A stretch of DNA of 64,000 nt, from contig DAVZ01000059.1 of NCBI GenBank assembly GCA_002505765.1, forward strand, positions 8,620-72,619, given 5' to 3'. Below, in pieces: positions 1-9,458 of this stretch (positions within the stretch are counted from its first letter, which is position 1; every line of letters starts with the position of its first letter). The translations under genes were made by a program, and so were the position numbers. The notes under the pieces were generated by a model, which was not told the DNA's origin, ran no database searches, and was given only the letters and a program-made list of their open reading frames with translations. This DNA is from Methanobacterium sp. UBA176. GTDB lineage: Archaea; Methanobacteriota; Methanobacteria; Methanobacteriales; Methanobacteriaceae.

Positions 1-175
1 CAAAGGCAGATGTAAGTCTTATCCATGCATCAATGTTTTTACATGAGGCTTTTTTGCTTGTTGTACGCATTGGACATTTCCAGCAATATTCATCCTCTAA
101 AATATCCTGAATTTTTTTATAATAATCCTCTGATATTTTGCTGAATTCTTCTAAGGTTTTTGAAAGTTTTCCCAT
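1..175 (-). CDS. Hypothetical Cys-containing protein, C-terminus off the window
   Basis: The reverse strand opens with an ATG at 173-175 preceded by a good ribosome binding site (AAGGAG, about 6 bases upstream), and the frame stays open to the window edge, giving the first 58 residues. The N-terminus is charged and probably helical (KLSKTLEEFSKISEDYYKK), followed by CWKC and a third Cys at residues 31, 34 and 45, suggesting a metal or redox site. I do not recognise the family. It is divergent from the HATPase gene at 386, so the roughly 210 bases between them should hold both promoters. Confidence 0.6.
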   Translation of the reverse strand, partial: MGKLSKTLEEFSKISEDYYKKIQDILEDEYCWKCPMRTTSKKASCKNIDAWIRLTSAF

Positions 176-385
176 AAAGACTCCTTCAGGACGTGATTTT
201 ACAAATTTATAACACCTTCTTTCTATGTGAATTTGTTCAAATAGATACCAATTGAAGTTTTTAGATTTACATGTATTTTATTTGATCCATTAAAAGTACA
301 TTAAGAACAATTATTAAATCAAAAGACAAAATAAGACATTAATAATATTGAAACATTATAATCAAGTTTTATCAAATGTGGTGGA

Positions 386-793
386 ATGAAAGAACAGGTT
401 AAATTACAGATCGGTGGTAGATTAGAAAACCTATCCATGGTTTCTAACTTCATCGATAATTCAATGACAAAATTCGGTTTAGGGGATTATGAGATATTTC
501 AAATCCAAACTGCTGTAGATGAAGCTGTTAAAAACATAATTAAACACGGATATTTGGATAGAAGTAGAATTCAGATAAAATTTGAAAAAATGGATAACGA
601 AATCCAGATAATTATTGAATATGGAGGGAAATCTTTCAATCCCACCAGTATGGAGGAACTTGAGTTAAATTCTGAACTTATAAAAGATAAATCTGACTCA
701 ATAAGTACTTATTTCGTTAAAAAAAATATGAACAGAATTGAGCATGAATTTAAGGATGATTTAAATATTTTAACCCTTATAAAACGCTTATAA
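386..793 (+). CDS. Anti-sigma-factor-like HATPase (RsbW family)
   Basis: A 135-residue protein made of a single GHKL ATPase domain of the HATPase_c_2 (RsbW/SpoIIAB) type. The N-box is visible around residues 43-55 (AVDEAVKNIIKHGY, with the E and N of the ATP/Mg site), and a G-containing loop follows in the middle. In bacteria this family binds sigma factors or phosphorylates anti-sigma antagonists. Archaea have no sigma factors, so here the partner is unknown, perhaps a STAS-domain protein or another signalling protein. A purine-rich GGTGG lies directly against the ATG, closer than a usual Shine-Dalgarno. It is convergent with the Ogg gene, whose stop lies 2 bases away. Confidence 0.8.
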   Translation: MKEQVKLQIGGRLENLSMVSNFIDNSMTKFGLGDYEIFQIQTAVDEAVKNIIKHGYLDRSRIQIKFEKMDNEIQIIIEYGGKSFNPTSMEELELNSELIKDKSDSISTYFVKKNMNRIEHEFKDDLNILTLIKRL

Positions 794-794
794 T

Positions 795-1784
795 TCATTT
801 TTTAGGTTTCAATTCATCCATAAGCCCTGATTTACGTGCATAATGGAATAGATAGAGCTGGGTATAGCCGGCGTACTCACCAAATTTTTCTATGCCAAAT
901 GTTCTCATTTCAGGATTGGTAATTTTTTTAGATTCAAAATAAAGCCTTGAAACAATTCTACTTATCCATATATCCACTGGAAATGCCTTTCCAAAACTAT
1001 ACCCATAGAGTAAAATACAATCAGCCACTTTAGGTCCCACACCCGGAAACTTTAAAACAGTTTCAAAGGCTGATTCATAGTCCATCTTGCCAATATCACT
1101 TAAATCTATTTCATTTTGAACCATATTCGATGTTTTAATTATGTATTTTGACCTGTAGCCAACCCGGCAGCTTCTAAGATCTTTCCATGATGCCCGTGTT
1201 TTAAGAAGCTCTGGAGAGCATCCTGCCTCATCAAATTCGCTTTCAGGCGCTTCAGCAAGAACTTCTGGGCCAGGAAAAGAATAGAACCTTCCCTCTGGAA
1301 AATCAAATTCCTCTCCCCATTTCTCTTTTATTAGCCTGATAGCTTTATTCCACTGTTTTATTGAGTTATGGGCAGAAGTTATGGAACATATTACTGATTC
1401 AAATACGTTATGTGCTTTAAACAGTCTTAATCCTTTACAGAATTCAATTGTAGTTTCAAGTTTAGGGTCACTCCTTAGAAAATCGTATAATTTAGGAAGA
1501 TCATCATTTAAGCCGAAAATATCCATTATTCTGGATTTTATAAGTTCATCTTCTATTTCATATGGAGATTCAGCTACAATACTAACTGGATTATCTGTAT
1601 TTGGTTTATGGGCAATTTTTATTAGACAGGGCTTGTTTTTTACAAGGATTAATTCCTGAAAGTATTTGCCTTTCTTTTCCCATGCCGGCTGGGAAGTTTG
1701 ACCGCTTTCTATGGTTATCTGGAGGTTAAAAGGGCCCTTGAATTCTGAAAATTCTATTTTAATTTTTGTCTTCATACATGACAT
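795..1784 (-). CDS. ogg: 8-oxoguanine DNA glycosylase, Ogg1 type
   Basis: A 329-residue base-excision repair enzyme expected to remove 8-oxoguanine from DNA. It has the OGG N-terminal domain (about residues 1-115) and the helix-hairpin-helix GPD domain. The hairpin reads FPGVGPKVADCILL near residues 247-260, containing the catalytic Lys, and is followed by the catalytic Asp in AFPVDIW near 270. This corresponds to Lys249 and Asp268 of human OGG1. Several in-frame Met codons cluster at the N-terminus (residues 1 and 4) and no Shine-Dalgarno is clear, so the start may be at residue 4. Confidence in the family is high. Confidence 0.88.
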   Translation of the reverse strand: MSCMKTKIKIEFSEFKGPFNLQITIESGQTSQPAWEKKGKYFQELILVKNKPCLIKIAHKPNTDNPVSIVAESPYEIEDELIKSRIMDIFGLNDDLPKLYDFLRSDPKLETTIEFCKGLRLFKAHNVFESVICSITSAHNSIKQWNKAIRLIKEKWGEEFDFPEGRFYSFPGPEVLAEAPESEFDEAGCSPELLKTRASWKDLRSCRVGYRSKYIIKTSNMVQNEIDLSDIGKMDYESAFETVLKFPGVGPKVADCILLYGYSFGKAFPVDIWISRIVSRLYFESKKITNPEMRTFGIEKFGEYAGYTQLYLFHYARKSGLMDELKPKK

Positions 1785-1997
1785 TTGATCTTTGAAGATA
1801 AAAAAATTAATAATTTTTGCATATAAATAATTCTAAAATGACAGGATTCACACATATATTAGGCTTAAATAGAAAATTTACTCTATAGAAAGAATTTAAT
1901 GGAAATATTTCAATTATAAGAATTCATTTAATATAATGATAGAAAAATAAAGCCAAGGCTAATATAGCCTTGAACTTATAATAAACCAATATAAATC

Positions 1998-2597
1998 TTA
2001 TTTTAAAAGATCTATATATTGAGCTCCTCTATCATTCAAAGAATATTTTTTATTCCTTTTAATTTCTACATCAATCAAGTCCATGTTTTCCAATTCATGT
2101 AAGTACTGGTTAATGGTGGTTTCAGAGAACTTTCTTCTACCGTGCTTTGTCCGGGGTGTTTGACGGCTCAAATTATCCTGGATATATTTAAAGCTTACAT
2201 CTCCCCTTTTACTTAAAATCTCAAGTATCTTTCTTTTTGTAGATACAAATCCATGAGAAGTACTTACAGGAACAAGAATCATCTTGTTATCTTCTACAAC
2301 GTAGAATGGAGTTTCCTTACTAAACTGTGTTAAGTAATACGTCAGGTAGATATCCAGTTCAGTTTCGCCAGCAATAAAAATTGGATCTTTGGCTTTATCG
2401 AAGATTTCCTTTATCTTTTTTAAAGTTTCATGAAAATTTCCTTCAAGACGGCGGACTTGATAGTTTCCTTTCTCCTTTTTAATATCAATATCTTCTCCTC
2501 TTGTCAATATTGTAGTTTCTCGGGGTTCAATTCCAATATCTTCAAGAAGATTTTGAATATCTTCTGGATTTTTTATTGTTGTTATTAAACTCTGCAC
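1998..2597 (-). CDS. Winged-helix transcriptional regulator (HFX_2341-like)
   Basis: A 199-residue protein with a GTG start preceded by AGGGGG at good spacing. Residues about 1-105 form an alpha/beta N-terminal domain resembling the ligand-sensing half of HFX_2341/Csa3-like regulators. Residues about 115-199 are a winged helix: KRKILEILSKRGDVSFKYI, then an inserted basic stretch RQTPRTKHGRRKF, then a recognition-helix region and wing ending YSLNDRGAQY. DNA binding is inferred from the fold. The ligand is unknown. No target gene is obvious because an 870-base gene-free stretch lies upstream. Confidence 0.65.
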   Translation of the reverse strand: MQSLITTIKNPEDIQNLLEDIGIEPRETTILTRGEDIDIKKEKGNYQVRRLEGNFHETLKKIKEIFDKAKDPIFIAGETELDIYLTYYLTQFSKETPFYVVEDNKMILVPVSTSHGFVSTKRKILEILSKRGDVSFKYIQDNLSRQTPRTKHGRRKFSETTINQYLHELENMDLIDVEIKRNKKYSLNDRGAQYIDLLK

Positions 2598-3471
2598 ATG
2601 ACAGCCCCCTAATTTAATATTATTATATAACTACTTAATAATAAGTTTTTAGTTTTTATTACATTTAATGGTTTTAAATGAAAAAAATAATATCACTATA
2701 TAAATCCTTAAAAAGCTTAGAAAATAAAGAATTTGAATTAAAGGTAAATTAATATTATTAATGTGATTTTTTTTTTAAAATTAAGATTAATTTAGGTTTA
2801 ATTTATATTTTCATAACTTTGTATACCTTAAAAATCTTATAAATATTTTTTAAATATTCTGTTAGGTCAGTATTTAATAATAAATTTTTTTATTCACTTT
2901 TATAGATTAATTATCTGATTAAATATTATAATAATTGCTCTAAATTCTTAATTAACTAAATAGATATTATATATGGATTTCTTGATTTTTAGTAATTTTT
3001 GGCTATAAAAAACTTTAAGAAACCAAATTCCTCCATAAGTAATTAATAACCTTAATAACAGCTAAAAGAAATTTAAATTATTTTTTAACATTAATTTATT
3101 CATACAAATTTTTTTTAATGATTCTAAGGTTAATATCTTTGAATCATATAGCGTTAATCTTCCTCATGGGTGTTTTAATTTTCTAAAACTGATCTCTAAA
3201 AACTCGCCTTCTTTAAACTGCAATTCTAAAGAATATCAAAGACTAAAACATCCTTATATCACGTTTAACATTGATTTATATCCTTTATGATACCAGTTAT
3301 GTTTCTGCTTTTATTAAATCACCTATATCAAGTATTTAGCTTGGAAATAGGATTTATCCTTTGCTTATTGCATCTCAAGGCAGATTGGTGGGATTAATAT
3401 ATTTAGAAAGAGTTCAATAGCCCAATTAGATTAATCCAAGCTTTTTTAGAAAATAATTATTCAGGGCTTAA
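2598..3471. other. Gene-free AT-rich stretch with a possible coding remnant
   Basis: About 870 bases with no credible gene. The first 500 are extremely AT-rich. Between about 3289 and 3420 on the + strand one frame reads like eroded protein (YVSAFIKSPISSI, stop, then GNRIYPLLIASQGRLVG) with one internal stop, which could be a remnant of a sensor domain. The resemblance is weak and I assign no family. Confidence 0.35.
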
Positions 3472-4164
3472 TCAGTAAAGTATCAAAGTTCCCTTTACAA
3501 TGAAGAAAATACCAAGGATCAACATGACCATAGATAGGAGATAATCACCGTATCTAACCAACCATCTGTTTAAGGAAGCTAAAGTTCCTCCAGAAACTCT
3601 GAACCCTATTAAATAAGCTAAAAAAGGAATTTCAATCATGATTAAGGCAACAATGCCGAAAACGATAACTGTACCAACTGCAGTCCAGAATGTAGGGATT
3701 ACAAGACCTATGATACTTCCAGCACTGAAAATAAGTAGGGATGTGGTAAAGCTGGCAAGAAGAGTTATAATTCCTAAATAGAGGAACTTGATAAAGATTG
3801 AAAATTTATTATCCTCCTCAAGGGACATTATGAAACTGAAAAATCCCCCTTCACGTGCTTCCTCATTTACAAATAGAATTTTAAAAGCTATAAGAATGAG
3901 GATTCCACCTAAAAACACTTCAATTATGGCGCCGGTACTAACTGGCCCTAAAATTGTTGTGGATAGATTACTGCCCATGAACATGCCTGCAATGATGAGC
4001 AATATTAAAAAAAGAACTGCACCTAAAAAATAGGATAAAAGTGGAAAACGCAGATTTCCCATTGGCTGAAAGATATTCACCATGGTTGTAAAAAGAAGGG
4101 GACTAACTGCTGCGCCTATGGCATAGGGTAAAATGCTTACAATAAGTGAAGTAAATTCAGACAT
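3472..4164 (-). CDS. GAP-family (LysE-like) membrane protein
   Basis: A 230-residue integral membrane protein with about six hydrophobic segments. The first segment carries the small-residue motif IGAAVSPLLF, typical of the GAP/SfLAP (sulfolipid-1-addressing protein) family, a LysE-superfamily fold. The substrate in archaea is unknown; lipid or small-molecule export is inferred from the family only. It is a paralogue of the protein at 5134-5823: both have about 230 residues, open with the same MxxxxSLIxxILP pattern and share the AAVSP motif. The two flank the Tag glycosylase gene on the same strand. Confidence 0.75.
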   Translation of the reverse strand: MSEFTSLIVSILPYAIGAAVSPLLFTTMVNIFQPMGNLRFPLLSYFLGAVLFLILLIIAGMFMGSNLSTTILGPVSTGAIIEVFLGGILILIAFKILFVNEEAREGGFFSFIMSLEEDNKFSIFIKFLYLGIITLLASFTTSLLIFSAGSIIGLVIPTFWTAVGTVIVFGIVALIMIEIPFLAYLIGFRVSGGTLASLNRWLVRYGDYLLSMVMLILGIFFIVKGTLILY

Positions 4165-4352
4165 GGTATCTATGTTAATTTATGTCAATAATTAATAATA
4201 AATTGGTAGGTTTTATTACCAAAAAAAATTAAAACCTGGTATAGATTCAGATGATTTTTCTAACGATATAGATTTGTTTGTAATTGAATGAGTTAATGAG
4301 ATCCATGATCCTTCAAAATCAGATGTCCATCGGTTTTACAAACTGTTTTTTA

Positions 4353-4931
4353 TCAAATATTTATGGCATTCTTGATTTGGGAGTGTCTGAAACAATCCAC
4401 AATATGGTCGTTAACCATACCAACAGCCTGCATGAAGGCATAACAAATACCAGGTCCCACAAATTTGAAACCCCTCTTTTTTAAATCCTTACTCATCTTT
4501 TTAGATTCTTCTGTAAATGAAGGAATCTCTTCAATTGTTTTGCACTTATTTTGAAATGGTTTCCCACCTACAAACTGCCAGATGTAGAAGTCGAATGATT
4601 TAAATTCTTTTTGAATTTCTAAAACGGCCTTTGCATTAGCTATTGTAGCCATAATTTTTTGACGGTTCCTAATTATGCCTTCGTTATTCATCAATTCTTC
4701 AATTTTCTTTTCATCATATTTGGCGATTTTAGCGGGATCGAAATTATCAAATGCGTCGCGGTAATTGTCCCGTTTACTAAGTACTGTATTCCAGCTTAAA
4801 CCCGCCTGAGCGCTTTCCAAAATAAAAAATTCAAAAAGAAGCCTATCGTCGTGAACAGGAACTCCCCATTCCTTATCATGGTATTCCATTATTAGCGGGT
4901 TATTTTTTGCCCATGGGCAGCGGATTTTCAT
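4353..4931 (-). CDS. tag: DNA-3-methyladenine glycosylase I
   Basis: A 192-residue protein matching Tag in full length. It removes 3-methyladenine from alkylated DNA. The zinc-binding residues of the family are present: Cys near residue 5 in IRCPWA, His in YHDKEWGVP near 18, and the C-terminal His/Cys pair in VNDHIVDCFRH near 174-179. The conserved ESAQAGLSWNTVLSKR block with the catalytic Glu is at about 39-54, and FVGPGICYAFMQAVGMVNDH is intact. It lies between two GAP-family transporter genes, with no operon-level spacing to either. Confidence 0.93.
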   Translation of the reverse strand: MKIRCPWAKNNPLIMEYHDKEWGVPVHDDRLLFEFFILESAQAGLSWNTVLSKRDNYRDAFDNFDPAKIAKYDEKKIEELMNNEGIIRNRQKIMATIANAKAVLEIQKEFKSFDFYIWQFVGGKPFQNKCKTIEEIPSFTEESKKMSKDLKKRGFKFVGPGICYAFMQAVGMVNDHIVDCFRHSQIKNAINI

Positions 4932-5133
4932 GGTTATCTATTTTTGATTAAAGGTTTATTTATCTTCTGAAAAAACGCAGAGTTTAGAATTTTTACTGGC
5001 ACTGGACTAACGATTTCACAAATTTTATATTATTAATAAGATACAAAACATTTTTTAAGGAGTTTAAATGATAGATGATGGAAAATTTAGGAGTAATTAG
5101 ATTAATCAAATTTATAAAGTCTACTATAATCAT

Positions 5134-5823
5134 TTAAACCATTCCCAACCTTCCAATTCCATTATAAATTACCAGTAACCCAATACCAACACAGAAAAGG
5201 CCAGTTACAATATTACCGTGGTTAGTTATCCACTCATTAACAGGTTCTGTGACTTTTTTTGCCTTACCAGGTAATGTAAGGAAGAATAATAACGGAACTT
5301 CTATTACAATCAGAGTTATAAGTGTTAAAGTAAAAATAGATAACGCATCAGGCACAAAACCAGCATCAGCAACTCCAATAACTCTTCCAGCGGCCAGAAT
5401 GAATATAGCTGTACTGAAATTAGTTAAAAATGCAATAAAACCAAGGTTGAAATAATGCTTAAAACTTGAAAATACGCTAGCATCTTGGTTAATTTTTAGG
5501 TAATCAAACATTTTATTTTCTTTTTTACTAACAAAATTTCTAAAACCCAGTAAAATCAATACAGCCCCTAAAGTCACGTCAACAGCGGCCATGGTTGTTG
5601 GATTCCCTGCTCCTCCACTTGTTAGTTTGTGGCCGAGGAATATACCAATAAAAACAGTAATAAGAAGAACAACAATGGCTCCTAAGTAGAATGAGAATCC
5701 TGATAACTTCGGATTGTCTGATAGAGACATTGTAACCAGAAAAACAGATAAAACCACTGGACTAACCGCTGCAGCCCATGCAAGTGGTAAAATAGCTGTA
5801 ATAAGACTTAATGCATCTGTCAT
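5134..5823 (-). CDS. GAP-family (LysE-like) membrane protein, paralogue
   Basis: A 229-residue membrane protein with about six hydrophobic helices and the family motif AAAVSPVVLSVF in the first helix. I place the start at the ATG at 5821-5823, because GAGGT lies at correct spacing just upstream and the protein then aligns end to end with its paralogue at 3472-4164; the frame stays open for 41 further codons upstream but those residues look non-coding. The substrate is unknown. An 11-bp inverted repeat (GTTTAAATGAT at 5062-5072 against 5129-5139) overlaps the stop codon and may act in 3' end formation. Confidence 0.75.
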   Translation of the reverse strand: MTDALSLITAILPLAWAAAVSPVVLSVFLVTMSLSDNPKLSGFSFYLGAIVVLLITVFIGIFLGHKLTSGGAGNPTTMAAVDVTLGAVLILLGFRNFVSKKENKMFDYLKINQDASVFSSFKHYFNLGFIAFLTNFSTAIFILAAGRVIGVADAGFVPDALSIFTLTLITLIVIEVPLLFFLTLPGKAKKVTEPVNEWITNHGNIVTGLFCVGIGLLVIYNGIGRLGMV

Positions 5824-5932
5824 TTTAAACCTCTTACTTATTAGTTTATTATAATTTAATTTAAATGATTTGCTTTTAAGAAAATCTATATTAATTGAAA
5901 TATGGAACATGATATGCACATAGATAAAAAAA

Positions 5933-5961
5933 GCCCGACCATTCAAAAAGAATGGCCGGGC
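5933..5961 (-). terminator. Strong hairpin terminator on the minus strand
   Basis: Arms GCCCGACCATTC and GAATGGCCGGGC form a 12-bp stem with a five-base loop. The single non-Watson-Crick pair is a G-U wobble only if the minus strand is transcribed. On that strand the stem is followed directly by a run of seven T, the pattern of an intrinsic terminator. It sits about 120 bases downstream of the hypothetical gene at 6080-6571 and just upstream of the GAP-family gene. Confidence 0.75.
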
Positions 5962-6079
5962 CGTATTTAGACTAAATTTAATAAAATACCTTATCTTAGG
6001 ATGTAATTGTCAGTAATAATTAAATACAAAATAAACGTCGATATTTTTGCTATCACTATATAAAGCGACCTATCAGAAA

Positions 6080-6571
6080 TCAGGAAATTTGATAAGTATC
6101 AAGTTTTTCACTTATGTGGCTATAAATTTCCTTAGTAACGCCAACATTCCTAATAAAATCGTTAGAATATCTTATATCTCCTCTTTTTGGGTTATCTTGC
6201 CTCATAACGTACATACAGATGGCAGTTATTATCATCAATGGGTCAATTTTTCTATCCTTCCCCCCACGATAGAGCTTCCTGAAATCAACTTTACATATTA
6301 TCTCTCTGGCCCTGTCTTTTTGACCTCCACCAACAGGCAGTAAAACTTCATCTCCCTCCTCTCTTTTAGTTAAAACCAGAGTAGGGCTATGGCCGGTCAT
6401 CATAAAATTACTGGCCACTATGCTCAGTTGAGCAAGTTTTTCCTGCAGACGAAAATCTTCCTGTGCTGTTTTTTCATGATAAGGCTTGTATTTTTCATAT
6501 TTTTTTATTTTATTGGCCATTATCTCGATTTTTGTCCTTTCATCATAAAAAAAATGTTTTCGCTTTTTCAA
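6080..6571 (-). CDS. Hypothetical protein, basic N-terminus
   Basis: An open frame of up to 163 residues from a TTG codon; an ATG at 6518-6520 gives a shorter, perhaps better start (MANKIKKYEKYKPYHEK). The protein has a Lys-rich N-terminal half with likely coiled-coil character, a Gly-rich loop (LLPVGGGQKDRAREI) and a hydrophobic segment DPLMIITAICMYVM near residues 110-125. No domain is recognised. A strong minus-strand terminator at 5933-5961 supports its being transcribed. Product and role are unknown. Confidence 0.5.
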   Translation of the reverse strand: MKKRKHFFYDERTKIEIMANKIKKYEKYKPYHEKTAQEDFRLQEKLAQLSIVASNFMMTGHSPTLVLTKREEGDEVLLPVGGGQKDRAREIICKVDFRKLYRGGKDRKIDPLMIITAICMYVMRQDNPKRGDIRYSNDFIRNVGVTKEIYSHISEKLDTYQIS

Positions 6572-6770
6572 TTGAAGCCCTCTGCTGCTCTTTCTGTGTA
6601 TCTTTTAGATCAACCATCTTTTTATAGATTGTTGAGAAGATGATAAAATAAATCAATACATTCATATATCAATCAAAATTTTGAAAACCTGAAATTAAAG
6701 TCTTGCAGAACCTCAAATGAATTTTAATTGCATAAATCATCTTTAATTAAATAATAATGAATCAAATATG

Positions 6771-7595
6771 TTAATAGCGAACTGGAATTCCCCTTTCTTT
6801 AAGGTATTGTTTCACTGCGCCAACAGGATACTCTTTATAGTGGAAAATACTTGCTGCAAGAGCTGCATCGGCATTTCCAACCGCGAAAGCAGCATAGATA
6901 TGTTCCGGGTTTCCACCACCGCCTGATGCAATTACAGGAATGTTAACGGCATCAGTCACTGCTTTATTTAGATAATTATCGTATCCGTCTTTGGTTCCGT
7001 CTCGATCCATTGATGTGAGTAGAATCTCTCCAGCGCCCCGATCTTCACATTCTATGGCCCAGGCTATAGCATCAATTCCTGTAAATTCACGCCCACCATA
7101 GATACTGCAGTCATACCAGCAGTAACCCTTATCAGTTTCAACTATAAACTTGTCATTATTTTCTTTGGGGTTTTCAATGTATCGGCGTTTTGCATCTATT
7201 CCAATTACACAGGCCTGGGACCCTACAACTTTTGATGCCTCATTAATAAGGTCGGGGTTGTGGATAGCTGCTGTATTTGTGGAGCATTTATCAGCCCCGG
7301 CCTTAAGCATGTTAACATAGTCTTCAGGTTTCCTTATTCCACCCCCAACACAGATTGGAACAAATACATTTTCGGTTGTGGCTTTAATCACTTCGGTCAT
7401 TGTTTCCCGACGTTCATGTGATGCAGTGATGTCTAGAAACACGATTTCGTCAGCACCTTCTTCGTAGTAACGTGTTGCAAGTTCTACAGGTTCTCCAGCG
7501 TATCTAATTTGCTTAAACTCAATTCCTTTTACTACTCGACCGTGGGGCACTTTTAGATCGCAATCAAGACAGGGGATGATTCTCTTTGCAAGCAT
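6771..7595 (-). CDS. hisF: Imidazole glycerol phosphate synthase, cyclase subunit HisF
   Basis: A 274-residue TIM-barrel subunit that uses ammonia supplied by HisH to close the imidazole ring and release AICAR in histidine biosynthesis. The catalytic Asp11 is in IIPCLDCD and the second catalytic Asp is in VIGIDAKR near residue 134. Phosphate-binding loops are visible as PICVGGGIRKPED and VIASGGGGNPEH. Length is normal for archaeal HisF. No other his gene is adjacent, so it is transcribed apart from the pathway partners. An A/T-rich gap separates it from the divergent DUF4013 gene. Confidence 0.97.
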   Translation of the reverse strand: MLAKRIIPCLDCDLKVPHGRVVKGIEFKQIRYAGEPVELATRYYEEGADEIVFLDITASHERRETMTEVIKATTENVFVPICVGGGIRKPEDYVNMLKAGADKCSTNTAAIHNPDLINEASKVVGSQACVIGIDAKRRYIENPKENNDKFIVETDKGYCWYDCSIYGGREFTGIDAIAWAIECEDRGAGEILLTSMDRDGTKDGYDNYLNKAVTDAVNIPVIASGGGGNPEHIYAAFAVGNADAALAASIFHYKEYPVGAVKQYLKERGIPVRY

Positions 7596-7744
7596 TCGGT
7601 TTCTCCTTATTTTAGATATAGGTAAATTTTAATTTAATTTAAAGTTTGTGAGTAATTCGATTCCTGCTTATTTTTATACTATCATGTTATATTCAGTAAT
7701 ATAAGTGTTACCTCAGTGGAAAAATAGGAGAAGGAGATTATTAA

Positions 7745-8472
7745 ATGGAAATTGGTGATATTTTAAAGGATGCTTTTATATTTCCAGCATCTAACTGGAA
7801 GCGTTTTTTATATTAGGAATAATTATTTTAGCTAATACTCTTTTAGCAACATCTAATGTTTATTTTGGAAATAATCCCCACACCTTTTCGATGATTTTAC
7901 CTGCATACTTCTTCACGTTTCTATTAATGGGTTACACTTTAAGAACAATTAAAATTTCAATTAATGAAGAAAATGAACTTCCAGCTTTCAATAAATGGAA
8001 AAGGATGTTTATAGACGGCTTAAAAGTGTTCATTGTAGGTATATTGTACTACATTATCCCCACCATCTTCATCATGATTGGAATATTTCTCATGCTTGAT
8101 TTTTCAACCGCTACCTTCAAGTTTCCAGTTTTAAACCCTGCCGCAATAATGGTCTTATCAATCGGTGCTCTATTATACATTTTATTCATGTTTTTATATG
8201 AAATTGGTATAGCTAATATGGCCTATCATAGAAAATTGGAAGCAGCGCTGAGTTTTAGAGAAATAATGGATATAATAAGAAAAATAGGCTGGAAGAAGTA
8301 TCTAGCAGTATTCATAATTCTTCTAATAATTACTGGAATTTCAAATTTAATTGGCATTATTTCAGGTCGAATGTCCATATATTGGATTATAATTTTTGCA
8401 ATCCTGATTTCACCCTATCTTGCATTAATTAGACATATAGCTATCGGGTTAATTTACAAAGAAGCTCTGTAA
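7745..8472 (+). pseudogene. DUF4013 membrane protein, single-base frameshift
   Basis: The gene starts at an ATG at 7745 preceded by an excellent ribosome binding site (GGAGAAGGAG). It reads MEIGDILKDAFIFPASNWKR and then stops in frame at 7814-7816. Restoring one T in the six-T run at 7804-7809 joins it to a frame that continues FFILGIIILANTLL and runs to 8472 without a stop. The result is a DUF4013-type multi-helix membrane protein of about 242 residues. Its function is unknown. The lesion is one base in a homopolymer, so a sequencing error or phase-variable slippage is as likely as true gene loss; the rest of the gene shows no decay. An internal ATG at 7891 could give a truncated product. 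Confidence 0.75.
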
Positions 8473-8614
8473 CTTTATTTCCTTTTTTTAATCCCTTAGA
8501 TTTTTAAATTAGTTAAGATATATAAGTTATTGAAAACAAGTTTGATTACCTTGAGGGAATTTCTTAGGGCTGTTAGATTAAAAAAATTTTAACGCCATAA
8601 ACATGAATGTTTGA

Positions 8615-8755
<141 letters not shown>

Positions 8756-8762
8756 TCAAAAA

Positions 8763-8985
8763 AGCTGGAGAAACTTGTTTCCAAGCAGCAAAAATCTAAG
8801 CTCACGACTCTTCGAAAATTTTCAATTTTCGATACATAGAAAAATGCTTAGCATTTTTCTCCAGCTGCGATTCGTGCTCTGAAATCAAAGACATTGAAAA
8901 TGCATACCATTTTCAATCTCCCCTAAAATCGCAGATTTTTGAAGTTTTCGAGAGTTTTTTGCAAGTTGTCGAAATCTCTGATTTC
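8763..8985. repeat. Cluster of short perfect hairpins
   Basis: Six inverted repeats occupy about 220 bases: an outer 11-bp pair AGCTGGAGAAA (8763-8773 with 8856-8866), TCGAAAATT/AATTTTCGA (8812-8832), GAAAAATGC/GCATTTTTC (8839-8859), ATTGAAAATG/CATTTTCAAT (8893-8917), AAAATC/GATTTT (8925-8939) and GAAATC/GATTTC (8971-8985). Loops are three to five bases except in the outer pair. No open frame explains them. They resemble REP-like or miniature palindromic elements and share the GAAAATC core seen at 40149, 52921 and 53744. Confidence 0.7.
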
Positions 8986-9073
8986 TCTTTTATATTCATT
9001 AATTACTTTTGCATTACCCTCCATAAAGATAATCAAAGAATTATTTTTTCAAAAAAATATCTGGAGGAGAATT

Positions 9074-9427
9074 ATGCCAGAATCTGAAAATAAGCAATCC
9101 ACAGAAACCATTTGGCCGGAAGAGGCATTAAAAATCATCGAAGAACACAAGGATAATTCAAATCTGGTCATTCTTGATGTAAGGCCAGAGGACGAATTTG
9201 AAGTGGAGCACATTCCTGGAGCCATAAATCTGGATTATGATGGGCACGAATTCAAGAAAAAAGTGGAAAAAATAGATAAAGGAAAAAGTTACATTATATA
9301 CTGCAGAAGTGGGGTAAGAGGAGAGTATTTTATGGGTATAATGAAAGATCTTGGGTTTCCACATGTTTACAACATTTTAGGCGGATTTGTAGGTTGGAAA
9401 CTGAGTAAATTGCCCCTCACTAAATAA
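9074..9427 (+). CDS. Rhodanese-like sulfurtransferase
   Basis: A 117-residue single rhodanese domain. The start is the ATG at 9074, chosen because GGAGGAG lies just upstream; the frame extends further 5' but only through hairpin-rich non-coding DNA. The domain shows ILDVRPEDEFEVEHIPGAIN, then the active-site loop CRSGVRG with Cys77, then the C-terminal NILGGFVGWK signature. It is expected to carry sulfane sulfur as a Cys persulfide in the cytoplasm; the physiological donor and acceptor are not evident from context. It stands alone between the hairpin cluster and the YdeI-type pseudogene. Confidence 0.88.
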   Translation: MPESENKQSTETIWPEEALKIIEEHKDNSNLVILDVRPEDEFEVEHIPGAINLDYDGHEFKKKVEKIDKGKSYIIYCRSGVRGEYFMGIMKDLGFPHVYNILGGFVGWKLSKLPLTK

Positions 9428-9458
9428 AGTTTTTATTCTATTAGCAATAACTGGATAC

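Noticed and set aside
5062..5139. Short ORFs (10-20 codons) after AAGGAG between tag and the GAP gene
   Set aside because: Very short, low complexity, and overlapping an inverted repeat that more likely acts at a transcript end.
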